64,000 nucleotides of DNA from Rotaria socialis. Taxonomy: Eukaryota; Rotifera; Eurotatoria; Philodinida; Philodinidae. The stretch's first letter is position 1, and the number at the start of each line of letters is the position of its first letter. The notes under the pieces are model-generated. The model was not told the DNA's origin. It saw nothing but the letters and a program-made list of their open reading frames with translations, and ran no database searches. This document shows, one piece after another, positions 21,507 through 32,851 of this stretch. The translations under genes and the position numbers were made by a program. The stretch spans positions 124,001 through 188,000 of the forward strand of contig CAJNYU010002807.1 of NCBI GenBank assembly GCA_905331475.1, read 5' to 3'.

Positions 21507-23403
21507 ATGGACAATAATCATTTACGTGGAATTATATTGAAACTTCAAGATTGTCTAAGTGATAATGATCGACAACGTTTACATTTTTTTCTTGGTGACG
21601 ATGTTCCACGACCAATTAGAGATGACCCAACGCTCAATGGTACTCTCAGATTGATGGAATCACTTTTTGATCAAGATAAGATCAACGAACGAGATGTCAC
21701 ATTTTTAATCAAAGCCTTTCATGCAATTCAATGTATTGATGCTGTCAAAATTCTGAATGGTATACTATTTTGTTTGATTAATGTGTTGCTAGATTTTGTT
21801 TTGTTCATCTAGAACACATGAAACAGATTCAATCAAACAGGTTACATCGATCAACACAGAGTTTATCATCGATAATGCCATCATTGATTGATCAAGTTAT
21901 TTTAGATCAAGAAGATAGAAATTCAACTCAAACCTGTACGTAAAAATATTATTTTTTTTTAAAATTTGTTTACATTTCGCTAATAAAAATAGTTTTTCTG
22001 AGCCAGACGAACAGTTGCAGTAAAAACAACAAGATTATCAATAGTAACAATACAAATATAAATCCGCTGACGATCACTATCGACAATAAGAAAATATTAT
22101 CGGCACAATCCAAACGAAATCAATTATTTTATATGTCATTCATTACAAATAAATGTTTTTTTTTAATCGTTCTATTATTAATGATTGCAGTTGGAATATT
22201 AGCATGTGCTTTCTTTATTAAAATCAAAGAAATCAAAGAACTGAATCATTCTGTTAAAAAAATGAATGGTACTATTTCCGAAGAACGCATAATTAATAAT
22301 CAAACTATTCTAAAATTGAAACATGTTGAATTCGAAAACAACCAGTTGAACAAGCAAATAACACTAATGAAGAAACAGAAAAGTAAAATAAATACACTCA
22401 TTTCTTAAACATTCAGTATGAAATTCGTGTTTAATTGAGCAGTCATCCTATTCCGCAAGGTTGAACATTCTGGAACCAGTTCCACCCCTCCCCCCCCCCG
22501 CAATTAGTTCCGTCAATTCCAGAACTAAGTCAAGCCTGAACACTGTCCGATTCCGGAATTAGTTCGTCCAATTCCATGGATTGCTCGGAAGTCAGTCTAA
22601 TTCCGAAATTAGGTGAAAGCGGAATAACTGGGAATTCCTAGGAATTCCGTAAAGGAATTGCAGGGTGTGAGTGTCAATGTTGGTGCTGCGATAAGTGTGG
22701 ATGTCAGTGCGGGTGCACTGAATGCCGGAATCGATGGGAATTAGACGGAATCCCGAGGAATTTCGTGTAATTCCGGAATTGAGTCGGAAGGGATAAGCGG
22801 AATCGCCAGAATTAGATGGAATTGGTTCCGTGAGCGGAACTGTTTCCGGAATGTTCAACACTGCGGAATAGGATGCATTCTCGTTTAATTGAAACAGAGA
22901 TTATTTTAATTAAACCTGGTGAAAAGTTCGGTGGTATCAATGGCGATTTTTTCGATGATTCTGCAGTACCAGATTTCACTTGTCGTTATATAAGCGGAAT
23001 TTCTGCTTATGGTAATAACGAAAGTATGGAATCCTATCAGTTTTCCTATTCATCTGATAATGATAATCAAAACTCAATTGAAACACAAGTTTACGGCGAT
23101 CAAAAATCTGTGATTAGTAAAAAATTTGACGTAACTAAAGATGAAAGGATTTACAAGGTAACAGGACAAATTATTAATGAAAAAATTGTTGCTCCAAACA
23201 GTACCAACATCGCAGTAGTAAGAATTACAGGACTTCAATTCTTTTCAACAAACGGTCTTGTAAGTCCATCGTATAACGGTCGGTTGGGTCAAAGCTTCAC
23301 TGAAAAATTTGACGGATACACTTTACGTTATGTTACCGGACGATCAACTCAATATATTCATCAGCTACAATTTTTTTGGTATCGGACAGTAAACGAATGT
23401 TAA
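21507..23403 (+). CDS. Type II membrane protein: death-effector-like domain, TM helix, coiled coil, jacalin-like lectin domain
   Basis: Exons 21507-21759, 21813-21939, 22003-22382 and 22898-23403 join in frame (introns 53, 63 and 515 bp) to give 421 residues. Residues 1-84 form a helical bundle like the death effector domain (DED) of caspase-8/FADD: LQDCLSDNDRQRLHFFLGD and LMESLFDQDKINERDVTFL, an acidic-rich DED pattern. A Ser/Thr/Asn-rich linker follows. One hydrophobic helix (about 177-198, FFLIVLLLMIAVGILACAFF) is followed by a charged coiled coil (about 199-253). The last exon is beta-rich and reads as a jacalin-like lectin: GGINGDFFDDS, ISGISAYG, ERIYKVTG, LQFFSTNG, GYTLRYVTGRS, LQFFWYR. 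The lectin would face outside and the DED the cytosol. Function as a sugar-sensing death or immune receptor is inference. No lesion is seen if splicing is as given. Confidence 0.75.
22423..22897 (+). repeat. 20-21-bp direct repeats flanking the element, carrying the 3' splice site
   Basis: ATTCGTGTTTAATTGAGCAG (22423-22442) lies just left of the element. ATTCTCGTTTAATTGAAACAG (22877-22897) lies just right and ends at the acceptor of the lectin exon. About 17 positions match. The copies look like a long target duplication or the remains of a duplicated intron end. Confidence 0.6.
22444..22875. mobile_element. 432-bp terminal-inverted-repeat element in the lectin gene's last intron
   Basis: The left end CATCCTATTCCGCAAGGTTG and the right end (reverse-complemented CATCCTATTCCGCAGTGTTG) are inverted repeats extending about 33 bp, to GAACATTCYGGAA. 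The interior is rich in GGAATT/AATTCC motifs, holds a poly-C run near 22485-22500, and has no transposase frame. It is much richer in G+C than the gene around it. It is flanked by imperfect direct repeats of 20-21 bp, described separately. Confidence 0.75.
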
Positions 23404-24242
23404 TTGATTCGTAGACATTATTGCATTTTTCCTATTGTATAGTTTTTCGAACAAATATTTTAAATTTTAACCAATGGCTATATTTCTTTATTTGAAATTT
23501 TTATTAGGACTATTCATTCATTTCGAAATCAATTATCCACTAGTGAATTGATTCAATTATTATTGAAAGAGAAGATGTTATCATAATGTAAACAATCTGT
23601 ATTAATTATGAGAGAAATTTCACTAAGACATACACACAGATGTAGTAATTCTCTCATATCAGTGTATCATAAAGCAAACAACAATTGGATATTGAATAAC
23701 TAGTTGCCAATAGGAATTTCGGCATGATCTTTCGTGCTATTATAAAGTCAATATTCATGCTTGGTTCAGATAATTTTAAGATTCAAACGAGGGTCATTCA
23801 TCGCGAAGAAGAAAACTATAATCTTTGATGAATCCTACTGTAATGGAAAATAAAATATCAAAACATTAATTTTGCGAGTTCTGAGCATAACCAAGTTTTA
23901 ATAGCTGTTGTTATTGAAAAAAAACATATTTATCAAAAAAAAATGAATTTGCAGTAGATATTCGGTTAAAAGCACGAAATTTACCTTGATCAAGCAGTAG
24001 AATTTAGTTGTAAATATATTTTGTGTTAACTTCTATATATGTTATGCCGACGACTAACTGTGTAACAGCGCCATCTATTGATATAAAAATGCCATAGGTG
24101 CATAGAAAATTCTTGCTTTAATCCATATAAAATCAAATAATCAGTTAATTGAACGAACGAGTGAGTGGGAGCAGACGATGAACAAATACTTAATCGGACA
24201 ACAGAGCAATTACTCTACAAAAATGATATCTTTTCTATCGCC
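23404..24242. other. Intergenic between the lectin receptor gene and the mind bomb gene
   Basis: AT-rich and non-coding. The last 100 bases presumably hold the mind bomb promoter and 5' leader. Nothing else recognised. Confidence 0.35.
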
Positions 24243-27200
24243 ATGCTCGAAATTGGTCTAAGAGTGGTAAACCTTTTTTTTTATTGTTGTTGTTGTTGTT
24301 TCCTTTATTTATAATTATTTTCATTCATAAATAATTATTATAAAAAGGTTCGCGGTCCTGATTGGAAATGGGCTCAGCAAGATGATGGAGAAGGTCATGT
24401 AGGTACTGTTGTTGAACTAGGTAAACCAGGTAGTAACACATCTCCTGATAAAACTGTAGTTGTTCAATGGGATTCGGGATCTCGAACAAAGTAAATTTAT
24501 TACTATTTGATCGATGCTTTGAATAAAACAAATAAGATTTTCGTTTTTTGTTAAGTTATCGTGTTGGATATCAATGTGCATATGATTTACGTGTGTACGA
24601 TAATGCACCGATTGGTGTTCGTCATCCAAATGTAATTTGTGATGCTTGTCGAAAACATGGAATTATTGGAATGAGATGGAAATGTGCTCGATGTTTTGAT
24701 TTTGATCTTTGTACACATTGTTATATGGCTCTCGACAAACATGATCTTACTCATCCATTTCTTCGATTCGAAACAGCTACCAATACTCAAGTAAACATTG
24801 ACAAGACATTGATTATACATTTCATAGATGTTTATTTCTTTTTCTTTAATTAAAGGGCGTGAAAGTCCCAGCTCGAAGTCAAAGTCTTGATACACGTCTT
24901 ATTGCAAAAGGTATTTTCAAAGGTGCTGTTGTTGTACGAGGTGCTGATTGGGATTGGGGAGATCAAGATGGTGGTCCTGGTGGACAAGGAAAAGTTCAAG
25001 AAATAAAAGGGTGGGAAAACGAATCTGGACGAAGTGTTGCAGCTGTTGCATGGTTACATAATCCTCATGTTGCGAATGTTTATCGTGTTGGACATAAAGG
25101 AAAAGTTGATCTAAAATATGTGCATGAAGCAAAAAATGGACAATATTATAAAACTCATCTACCTGTGCTTGGAGAACATATTGAACGTCTTGTTCCTCCA
25201 CTTGAAATTTCACAATTTTCTGTTGGCGATAATGTTCGTGTTATGTCCGATATTGATCTAGTAAAGCAACTACAAGAAGGCCATGGTGGATGGAATATAC
25301 GCATGGCTGATGTTTTAGGTAAAGAAGGGCATGTTCATCGTGTTACAGAAAGAGGTGATGTACGAGTTCAGTTTCATATTGCTGATGAAAATAATCAAGA
25401 TCAATCATCATCAATAGCACAACAAAATCGTTGGACATTTCATCCAGGTGCACTATGTAAAATTCATTCGTTTACTATTGGTGATCAAGTTATTATTTGT
25501 GGTGATGAACAACGTTTAAGACAAGCACAAAAAGGACATGGTGAATGGTCACATGAGATGACTGGTGTACTTGGAAAACAAGGAAAAGTTTTACAAGTTT
25601 ATGGCGATGGTGATATTCGTGTAAATGTTAATGGTCAATCATTCACATTTAATCCGCAATGTTGCACACCATTAACAACATCTTCATCAAGTCTTTTAAA
25701 TTCAACAAGTCATAATACGCTTCAAGCATATCAAGCACAACAACAAATGGAATATGCTTCAAGTATTGATTGGAGTTTACAAGGTGGTTCATCGATTGGT
25801 GGTGGTACAACGAATTCATCATCATGTAAACAAATGCTTATTTATAATACACTTTTGGGACATAATGATATATTATCATCATCATCAATCGTTAGAGATG
25901 CTGCACAAGGAAAAATTCAAGCTATTAGAGATGCACTAAATAAAAATCCTCAACTCGTAATAATAATTATTTGTTTTTGTCTCTTTTATTTTGATAATAT
26001 TATCTAAATTTAGGTCGAAAGTAGATCAGGTGATAAATCTGCATTGATGTTAGCAGCACATCAAGGTCATATTGATATCGTACGAATTCTACTTTCACAT
26101 GGAGCAAATTTAGAACAACGTGATGCTGATGGCGATACAGCACTTCATTATGCTTGTTTCGGTAATCAACCTGATTGTATATCACTTTTATTATCAAAAG
26201 GAGCTGATATTAATTCAATTAATTCAACTGGTTGTTCATCTCTTCATATTGCAATTAATAAACAACTATTGGAATGTACCAAGAGATTATTAGAACATCA
26301 ACAACCATCGATTGATGTCAATTTACAAGATATTTATGGAGACACTGCATTACATGATATTGGTATTATTTTATTGTGTTGTTGAGAAAGAAATTGAAAT
26401 TATTCTGTTTCTCTTTTTCTTTTTCTCCATAGCAAATACTCGTGTTTTTGGCCATTTTGGTGGTCTCGATGAGTTAGCATCATGTGGAAGTCATCCGAGT
26501 ATATTAAATTTAATAAAAGAATTAGAAGAAACACGCCATCAAACAAGTCTCATTCCATCCGAAGAAAATTCACCTGATCGGTAATTGCATTATTTTATAT
26601 ATTCATAATAAATAACTTTTCGTCAACTTTTAGTTCAAATAATGAACCCATTGACGGAAGAGAATTAATTGATCTTCTTCTTTCAGTATCAAATATTAAT
26701 TTTAATTTAAAAAATAAACGAGGTTTTAATGTTCTTCATCATGCTGCACTTAAGGGAAATGCTTAGTAAGTTGCTTATTTATTTTTTAAAGAAAAACTAA
26801 GCGATTTATTTTAAATGTTTCTTTTCCTAGTGTTACATGGCGTTTAATTGAATTATGTCGACAGTTAGTTGATTCAAAAAAAGACGATGGGTTTTCATCG
26901 CTTCATCTAGGTAAAATTTTAATAATTTCCCTTTTGTTTTTTAATAATAAAAAAATTCTTTTAGCATGTTTAAACGGTCATTTATTAGTAACATGTTTAT
27001 TACTTCGTTGTGGACATGCCACAATTGAAATATGTAATAGTCGTAAACAAACTCCTCTCCATCTAGCTGTTGCACAAGGACATTCATCAATAGTTATATT
27101 ATTAGTACGTGATCATCGCGCATCAACGAAAGTTTTAGATGAAGATGGTGATACACCACTTCATTTGATCTTATCAAAAACTCAACAATCAGATGAATCA

Positions 27201-29058
27201 TGTTTATCATTACTTGCATCTGATTTAATTCCACAAATGCCAGTTGATTATCGTCAAATCCCAAATATTGTTTTAGCTGCTTTTTTAATAAAATGTGATG
27301 CACCATTGTTAGTTAAAAATCGTCAAAATAAATTGCCACTAGATTATATCAGTGATCAAAAACTGAAAGAATATTTTATTCTTCTTAATCGTTCAACAAT
27401 TATAAGACAAGTTATGCCAAATACTTCAGCGTTATCACCATGTATTATATGTGATGAATGTCCGGCTGATATTCTTTTTGAACCATGTAAACATAAAATA
27501 TCTTGTAAAGATTGTTGTATCAAAATGAAACGATGTGTTCTATGCCAACTTAACATTGATTCGAAATATACACAAGGTAAAGATGTTATGAAATTAATTT
27601 TCTAAAATTAAAGACGATAATGAATAAAGATTTGATTTGAACACAAGAAAATGTTCCGTTCTCTTATGCATAAAAAGTTACTCAAACTATTATCCGTTCC
27701 AGAAGTCAAGGCAGTCGGTTGTTTTTTGAATAACGTTTGATAGGAACAAGATAGAGACCTACGGTTTTCACTGTTTCATAGCTAAGACCCAGACACATAT
27801 TTCCGCAAGCAAAATTTTTTCTAAGGAAACATTTGAAGACCGGTTTTTCAGAGGATCTTGAGGGTGTGGGTGTGAAAAAGAGCAAGGTTGACACCCACCC
27901 ACACCCTGAATTTCTCGACAAAAACAAAAGTTTGTGAAAGATTCAAAATATGTATTGGTCGGCTCAGTTTTTAATGCTGATTCCGAATGTGTAAGAAAAT
28001 CTATAGACTTCTATAACACTTACCAGAAATCCAGAGTGGTTTTCCAGTGATCCTCTGAAAAACCGGTCTTCAGATTTTTCCTTAGAAACTATTTTGCTTG
28101 TGGAAATATGCGTCTGGGTCTTGGCTATCAAACAGGGAAAACCGCAGGTCTCTATCTTGTTCTTGTCAAACGTTATTAAAAAAACAGCCGATTGCCTTGA
28201 CTTCTGGAACGGATAATAGTTGTTGTAGGATTTATTTAAATTTATCAGCTTTTCTTGCAACAGGATATGATAGGTTTTAAACGATTTCAAACAAACAAAT
28301 AAAAATTAGGAATGACAGTTGAGAACAAAAGAGAATTCTCATTGGAATTCTTTCTATTTCATTTCAAAGTAATATTCGAAATCATAATAGAATCTTTGCA
28401 TTATAAATCTTAAAAGTGATTGGTATAGATTGCCTAAATAATTTTGCCAATTATCAATTCTTCCAAAGAACGATTATTGTATCGTAAAATACACTACTCA
28501 AAAATTGGCTTTTGTAACGGTTATTTAGGCTAAGCTTATTTGATCTATACACAAACACACACTCTTAATCTTATCGATAGTTTTCACTAATCTTCTACTC
28601 GTTAACAAACATGCTCTTTAATGCTAAATAGCACTTCACTTGAAACTAAAGAAAATTGTTTTATGCTTAAAAATTCATTTAGTACTAACATAATAGACAT
28701 ATTTACCTATGAAAGGTTCCTCTCAAAGTATTCTTTTTTTTCTGTATTAAAATCTCATTGTTTAGATGGTCAATTGTTGACTAGTTCATCGACAAATGTC
28801 ACTCGTCATACTCACCGATTACCATCAACCACAATGGGAAATAATTCTGATGGAGAAATTATCAGTAAAGTTGTCCGTGAACTTGAAACAAAAGTTCAAG
28901 AATTAGAAGATGGACAATCGTGTTCGATTTGCATGGAAAGGTCACGAAATGTTGCTTTTTTATGTGGACATACAGCCTGTTCAAATTGTGCACAACCATT
29001 AAAAACTTGTCATATATGTCGGAAACCTATTACAAAAAAAATTAATCTTTATTCATGA
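24243..29058 (+). CDS. mib: Mind bomb-type E3 ubiquitin ligase (MIB2-like, two RING fingers)
   Basis: Ten exons: 24243-24266, 24348-24490, 24556-24790, 24856-25956, 26014-26362, 26433-26580, 26634-26765, 26831-26910, 26965-27576 and 28766-29058. They join in frame to 1,038 residues. Order: MIB/HERC2 domain ([14 protein letters not shown], residues 9-80), ZZ zinc finger (CDACR ... CARC ... CTHCY, 83-125), second MIB/HERC2 domain ([15 protein letters not shown]), two MIB repeats with GHGGW and GHGEW, ankyrin repeats (about 480-850), a first RING ([18 protein letters not shown], about 897-931) and a final RING ([20 protein letters not shown], about 993-1027). Two RINGs fit MIB2 better than MIB1, which has three. 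The family ubiquitinates the cytoplasmic tail of Delta/Jagged ligands to drive Notch signalling. The last RING exon lies beyond a 1,189-bp intron holding a foldback element. AATAAA at 29126-29131. Confidence 0.92.
27685..28221. mobile_element. 537-bp foldback element with 173-bp inverted arms in the last mind bomb intron
   Basis: The left arm (27685-27857) and right arm (28049-28221) are inverted copies, about nine of ten bases identical by eye. Both begin AACTATTATCCGTTCCAGAA from the outside and end ACCGGTTTTTCAGAGGATC inside. The 191-bp loop contains a second small inverted repeat, GGGTGTGGGTGT/ACACCCACCCACACCC. No coding frame and no clear target duplication were found. Transcribed as intron, it could form a long RNA hairpin. 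Confidence 0.85.
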
Positions 29059-29125
29059 AATTATTTTATTCATTAGAGTTTTCGTTGTTGTTTATTTCTT
29101 TAAGAAAATATTTGTCTTCTATTTA

Positions 29126-29131
29126 AATAAA
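29126..29131 (+). promoter_or_regulatory. Polyadenylation signal AATAAA for mind bomb
   Basis: The hexamer lies 68 bases after the stop codon on the same strand. Positional support only. Confidence 0.4.
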
Positions 29132-30171
29132 TATTTTGAAATCTTCAGTTTTACGGTCACTTGTTCAATATCAATATAATAAATTAATACGAACACTTGA
29201 TAGACATTTATTTAAATTGTTTTAATTTACAATAAGATCTCGAATGATTCGTTATTCTGAAGGTACTATTAAATTGTTCTTAAATAGTTTTCGCTTCTCA
29301 AAAATATTTCTCATCTGCGCAGGAATTGTTAAAATTTCTGGACAATATGTTGCTTCTTTTCGTAGCTTCGTTGAAATTAGACTTTTATTCTCTTTCAGAA
29401 TAAATATGTACATCATTTTCTTAAAAAGCTTCTTTCCATGACAAAGCTTTTAGTAAAAGATTTCTTGACGTCTTTAAAACTTTAGAGAATTATCCCGTTT
29501 CTTTAAGTTATGCAAAAACTTGTCAAAAATGGTGCACCATAATGGCACGCTTATTGTGAAAAGAACATATCGAAGTACTGATTCAGAAATTTTCGAAATA
29601 TAATGCGAATCGGTAGGTAAGCTCAACTAAACGTCTCTATGATAATAATTAAGAGATTTCTCAAGAAAATACATGACTAGCGACATGAGGTCAATTTTTA
29701 AAGGTCTACATTCGTCTTTCTGTCTCTAGATCTAATATTTCTCGTCCAAAGTTCAATTTTGAGCCTTTCAAAGATTCACTCACACGTCTTACATTTTGGC
29801 CTCTACAAAGTTGCCGAAAATAGTTTAGAAAAAATTATAAAAATTCGATCCCAACTAAAAATTCTAAATGCTCTGCTGACTCACTTAGTAATTTAGAAAA
29901 TGAAAAAGCACTTTGTTCAGAAAGTTTCGCATTATCAATTATTTTAATCCAAAATCTAGCATTGAATGAAATTTTGTGCAATATATTTCAATATATAGAA
30001 CAAGTTCAGATACTTATGTTTATTTATTTAATAGAATTAGACTTGAAATTAGTGATTAAAGAATTAATACGTAAACTATTTTCTTTGACATATCCATGAA
30101 CTCCTTGTAATCCTTGATTTATCATTAAACGCACAATATTTTGTCAACATCGATAAATGATTTCCATTATT

Positions 30172-30256
30172 AATGCGGTGCTTCGCACCGCATTCTTGTA
30201 GTCCGACGCGAGTTAATGTGATGCGAAGTAGAAGCATTTCGGTAGTCCGTCGCGTA
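30172..30256 (-). repeat. Copies 2 and 3 of the dispersed ~44-bp repeat, in tandem
   Basis: On the minus strand two units follow each other: one near 30256-30216 (CGCGACGGACTAC ... GCATCACATTAA) and one near 30215-30172 (ACTCGCGTCGGACTACAAGA ... GCACCGCATTAA). The second contains a perfect palindrome, ATGCGGTGC-GAA-GCACCGCAT. Copy 1 lies at 12358. Short hairpin ends recall Helitron 3' ends, but no CTRR end was seen. Confidence 0.6.
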
Positions 30257-30408
30257 CGCATCCAAATTCAGTATTCTTGTGGCGCGATGATCTCAAGAAT
30301 GGAATTTCGTCTGATGCTCGTTGAAACGGTGTTAGTAACATTAAAATCTCTATATCATACAAATTTTGTCCGATTTCACCTGTCGAATTCGGTTTGGGCA
30401 AAGTAAAA

Positions 30409-30409
30409 N
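30409..30409. other. Ambiguous base (N) in the assembly
   Basis: A single n stands in an otherwise complete sequence, at the edge of the repeat-bearing tract. It probably marks an unresolved base or a closed gap. Confidence 0.9.
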
Positions 30410-30970
30410 CTTGTTACATTTTTTTCAAATTTTCAATACTAAGTTTCTTTCGCCTAAAAATATCATTCAAAAATGATGATTTTGTAAGGTTTTTATCGTT
30501 AGAGAGTTTCGAGATAATTAAAATGATGTCATCAAGCAATAGTAGCCAATAGTCTATTGCTTTACATATGATTCAGGACAATGATTCATGAAAGTAGATA
30601 ATCGTTCAATGAAAAAACTCGTTAGAAAACTGGTTGTTACATTTTCAAAGAGATCTCCTAGTGATGAAAATTCATAATGGTCGATTTAAGAATGGTGAAT
30701 GCGAAACATAAATTCAAAATTCGTAGACATTAAGAAAAAAAACGATTCTAATGAACTCTGAAATTGATGATTCGTTTTTTTTATCTTATTCACCATGTTT
30801 TCGAAAATTCGGCCCGTGTGCGTCGCATCGCATTTCGTAATCGAGTGGAGCTCGGATATCATCTAGTTTTGTAACATTTATTTAAAGTTTAATTAACTAT
30901 GAATTTGTCACTCATTGTATACAAGTCTTCGTTATGTAGGTATTCATTTTAACTGTCGTACTTTTTCTAG

Positions 30971-31106
30971 AAAATGTGATTGAATGTTTATTTTCTCTTG
31001 AGATGCTATCAATTCAATTTAATTCTACATTAGCTAAGCAATTTTACCTTTATAAACCAGAAATTATAGAAAAATTTCATCAAATATTATCAATCGATAT
31101 GATAAG
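30971..31106 (+). pseudogene. Orphan exon-like block of an unknown gene
   Basis: The block is bounded by TTTTTCTAG and GTAAAA and open throughout in one frame, reading NVIECLFSLEMLSIQFNSTL and IIEKFHQILSIDMIR. It looks like part of a helical-repeat protein. No matching exons were found on either side, so it may be a relic or chance. Confidence 0.25.
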
Positions 31107-32851
31107 GTAAAACAAATGCAGCATCATTTTATCATCGTTGAGTAAGAGAAATAATAGATACGTTGTCTTCATATCTCATTAAACGAACTTTTGGTTATTA
31201 TATCACTATGAACAAAACATTTTTTATTATCTATATTAACAACTCTATACACTAGGTGAGTTTTTCTCTTCACTACATGTCTTCGAAGTTGATATAGACA
31301 TTTTTTTCTGTATCTGAAAAGACAAACAATGGTTAACAAGCATAATTTATTCATTTAATCAGAAGGAGAGTGTATGTTTGATGTGACCATTATACTTGTT
31401 TACACAAACCATCAAGTGATAACTTATCACTGATAAGTCAATTGAAAGTCAAAAAACATTTTTTCATTGAAACTAATTATTTAGTCTGAAATCGCCAACG
31501 GTAACCAATTTAAATTGGAAATACTAGTTTTTCGTATTCTTAATTTCGACAATAAATATTTAGTTCGGTAAGATTCTTGATAAGAAATGATTATTAACAA
31601 AATATTTTCATTTTTGAGTTTAAATCACAGAAGTGCCTGTTATTTATTCTATGCCGGATATTATAATTGCATAGTCTTGACAAAATCATTATAAGCATTC
31701 TTGAATCGACTTGTGAGATACATGTACTTCGATCAGATATATACCCAAGAGCAAAAAACCTCATTCTAGGCCATTCGAATGGGTAGGAAGAGTTGGAAAT
31801 GCCCGAATAAGTTTTTTCCCTTTGGATTTTACCCATAATTTGTTATGTGGGCTAATGCTTGGGTATTAATCTAATTGAAGAGTAGATGCAACTACAGATC
31901 CACCTATACCATAAAAAAATGCATGGTTTAGAAAAACATATTTTATCAGTTGACTTGTTTAATACATAATTTATTCTTCAAAAATATATATTTTTAGATT
32001 CACAGAAAAAGATCAGCAATTCGAGAACACAGAGGAAATAAGTGAAATAACTAGGAATAAATTCACGAGATAACCTGATTCGAATGCGAATATAAATAAA
32101 CTGCCCAGAAGAATTCAATCGAGTTTGATGTAGATTTCTGTTCAATTTCAGGTTGATAGACGACACTCAGATATCTAGTGTGATAATTCACAGTATTTTG
32201 TTCTATGTTTACGCACACGATTAAAATATTGATAATGTAACAATATCTTGCAAAGACACGCCAAAATCTTGAATTCTCTCACTTAGAAATGCATATGCTG
32301 TTGAACGTTGTAGTCTAACGGGAAAAATAGAAGAATGCCATCAGTTAGTATGTTTTATCGATGTCATTCATTTTTACGTTCATTTGTAGATGAAATGGGT
32401 CAATTCGAAATGGAAATGGAAATAATGGGAAAGAATAAAATTCAATGAATCAACTGCGAGAGATGAGTGTGTCTGCAGTAATACGTATATTTGTTTATAA
32501 CATTTCATTTTACCATAAACGATAAGCATTGTGACAGATGTTACTTTATCAATAGATAATATCCGTGGCAACTTATGAATCTGTAAAACAGTCTACGTTA
32601 TCTATGATCATAAATTGTTATTTCTCTTCACGTGTCTTATCGTCAAGATACGAAGAAATTATGTGAAACAGCAGTATTTGCTAGTCTCGTGTTTTCATTT
32701 TCTTTCACTATGACTCATCAATAGTAAACAAAAGCTTGTATACGTGGCGCTTCCTATGAAATTTTCAAATATATAGCTATGACACAGAAATCTTCAGATT
32801 CAGAGATTGTCTACTCTAGTCTATCTACCAACTTGAAAATAAAATAAAAAC

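Larger units (their letters stand above)
29132..32851. other. Long intergenic stretch with a dispersed repeat, an ambiguous base and one orphan exon-like block
   Basis: Mostly AT-rich and non-coding. It includes the tandem repeat copies at 30172-30256, a short GC-richer tract around 30810-30860, the single N at 30409, and the exon-like block at 30971-31106. Nothing else recognised. Confidence 0.35.

Noticed and set aside
22592..22861. 89-codon minus-strand frame inside the inverted-repeat element
   Set aside because: It arises from repeated GGAATT motifs (Pro/Ser/Asn/Ile pattern) and matches no transposase.
24325..25213. Several minus-strand open frames opposite mind bomb
   Set aside because: They are antisense shadows of conserved MIB coding sequence.
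27858..27910. TGTGGG-like sequence in the foldback loop, resembling bdelloid telomere repeats
   Set aside because: Only about two units and arranged as an inverted repeat, so not telomeric DNA.
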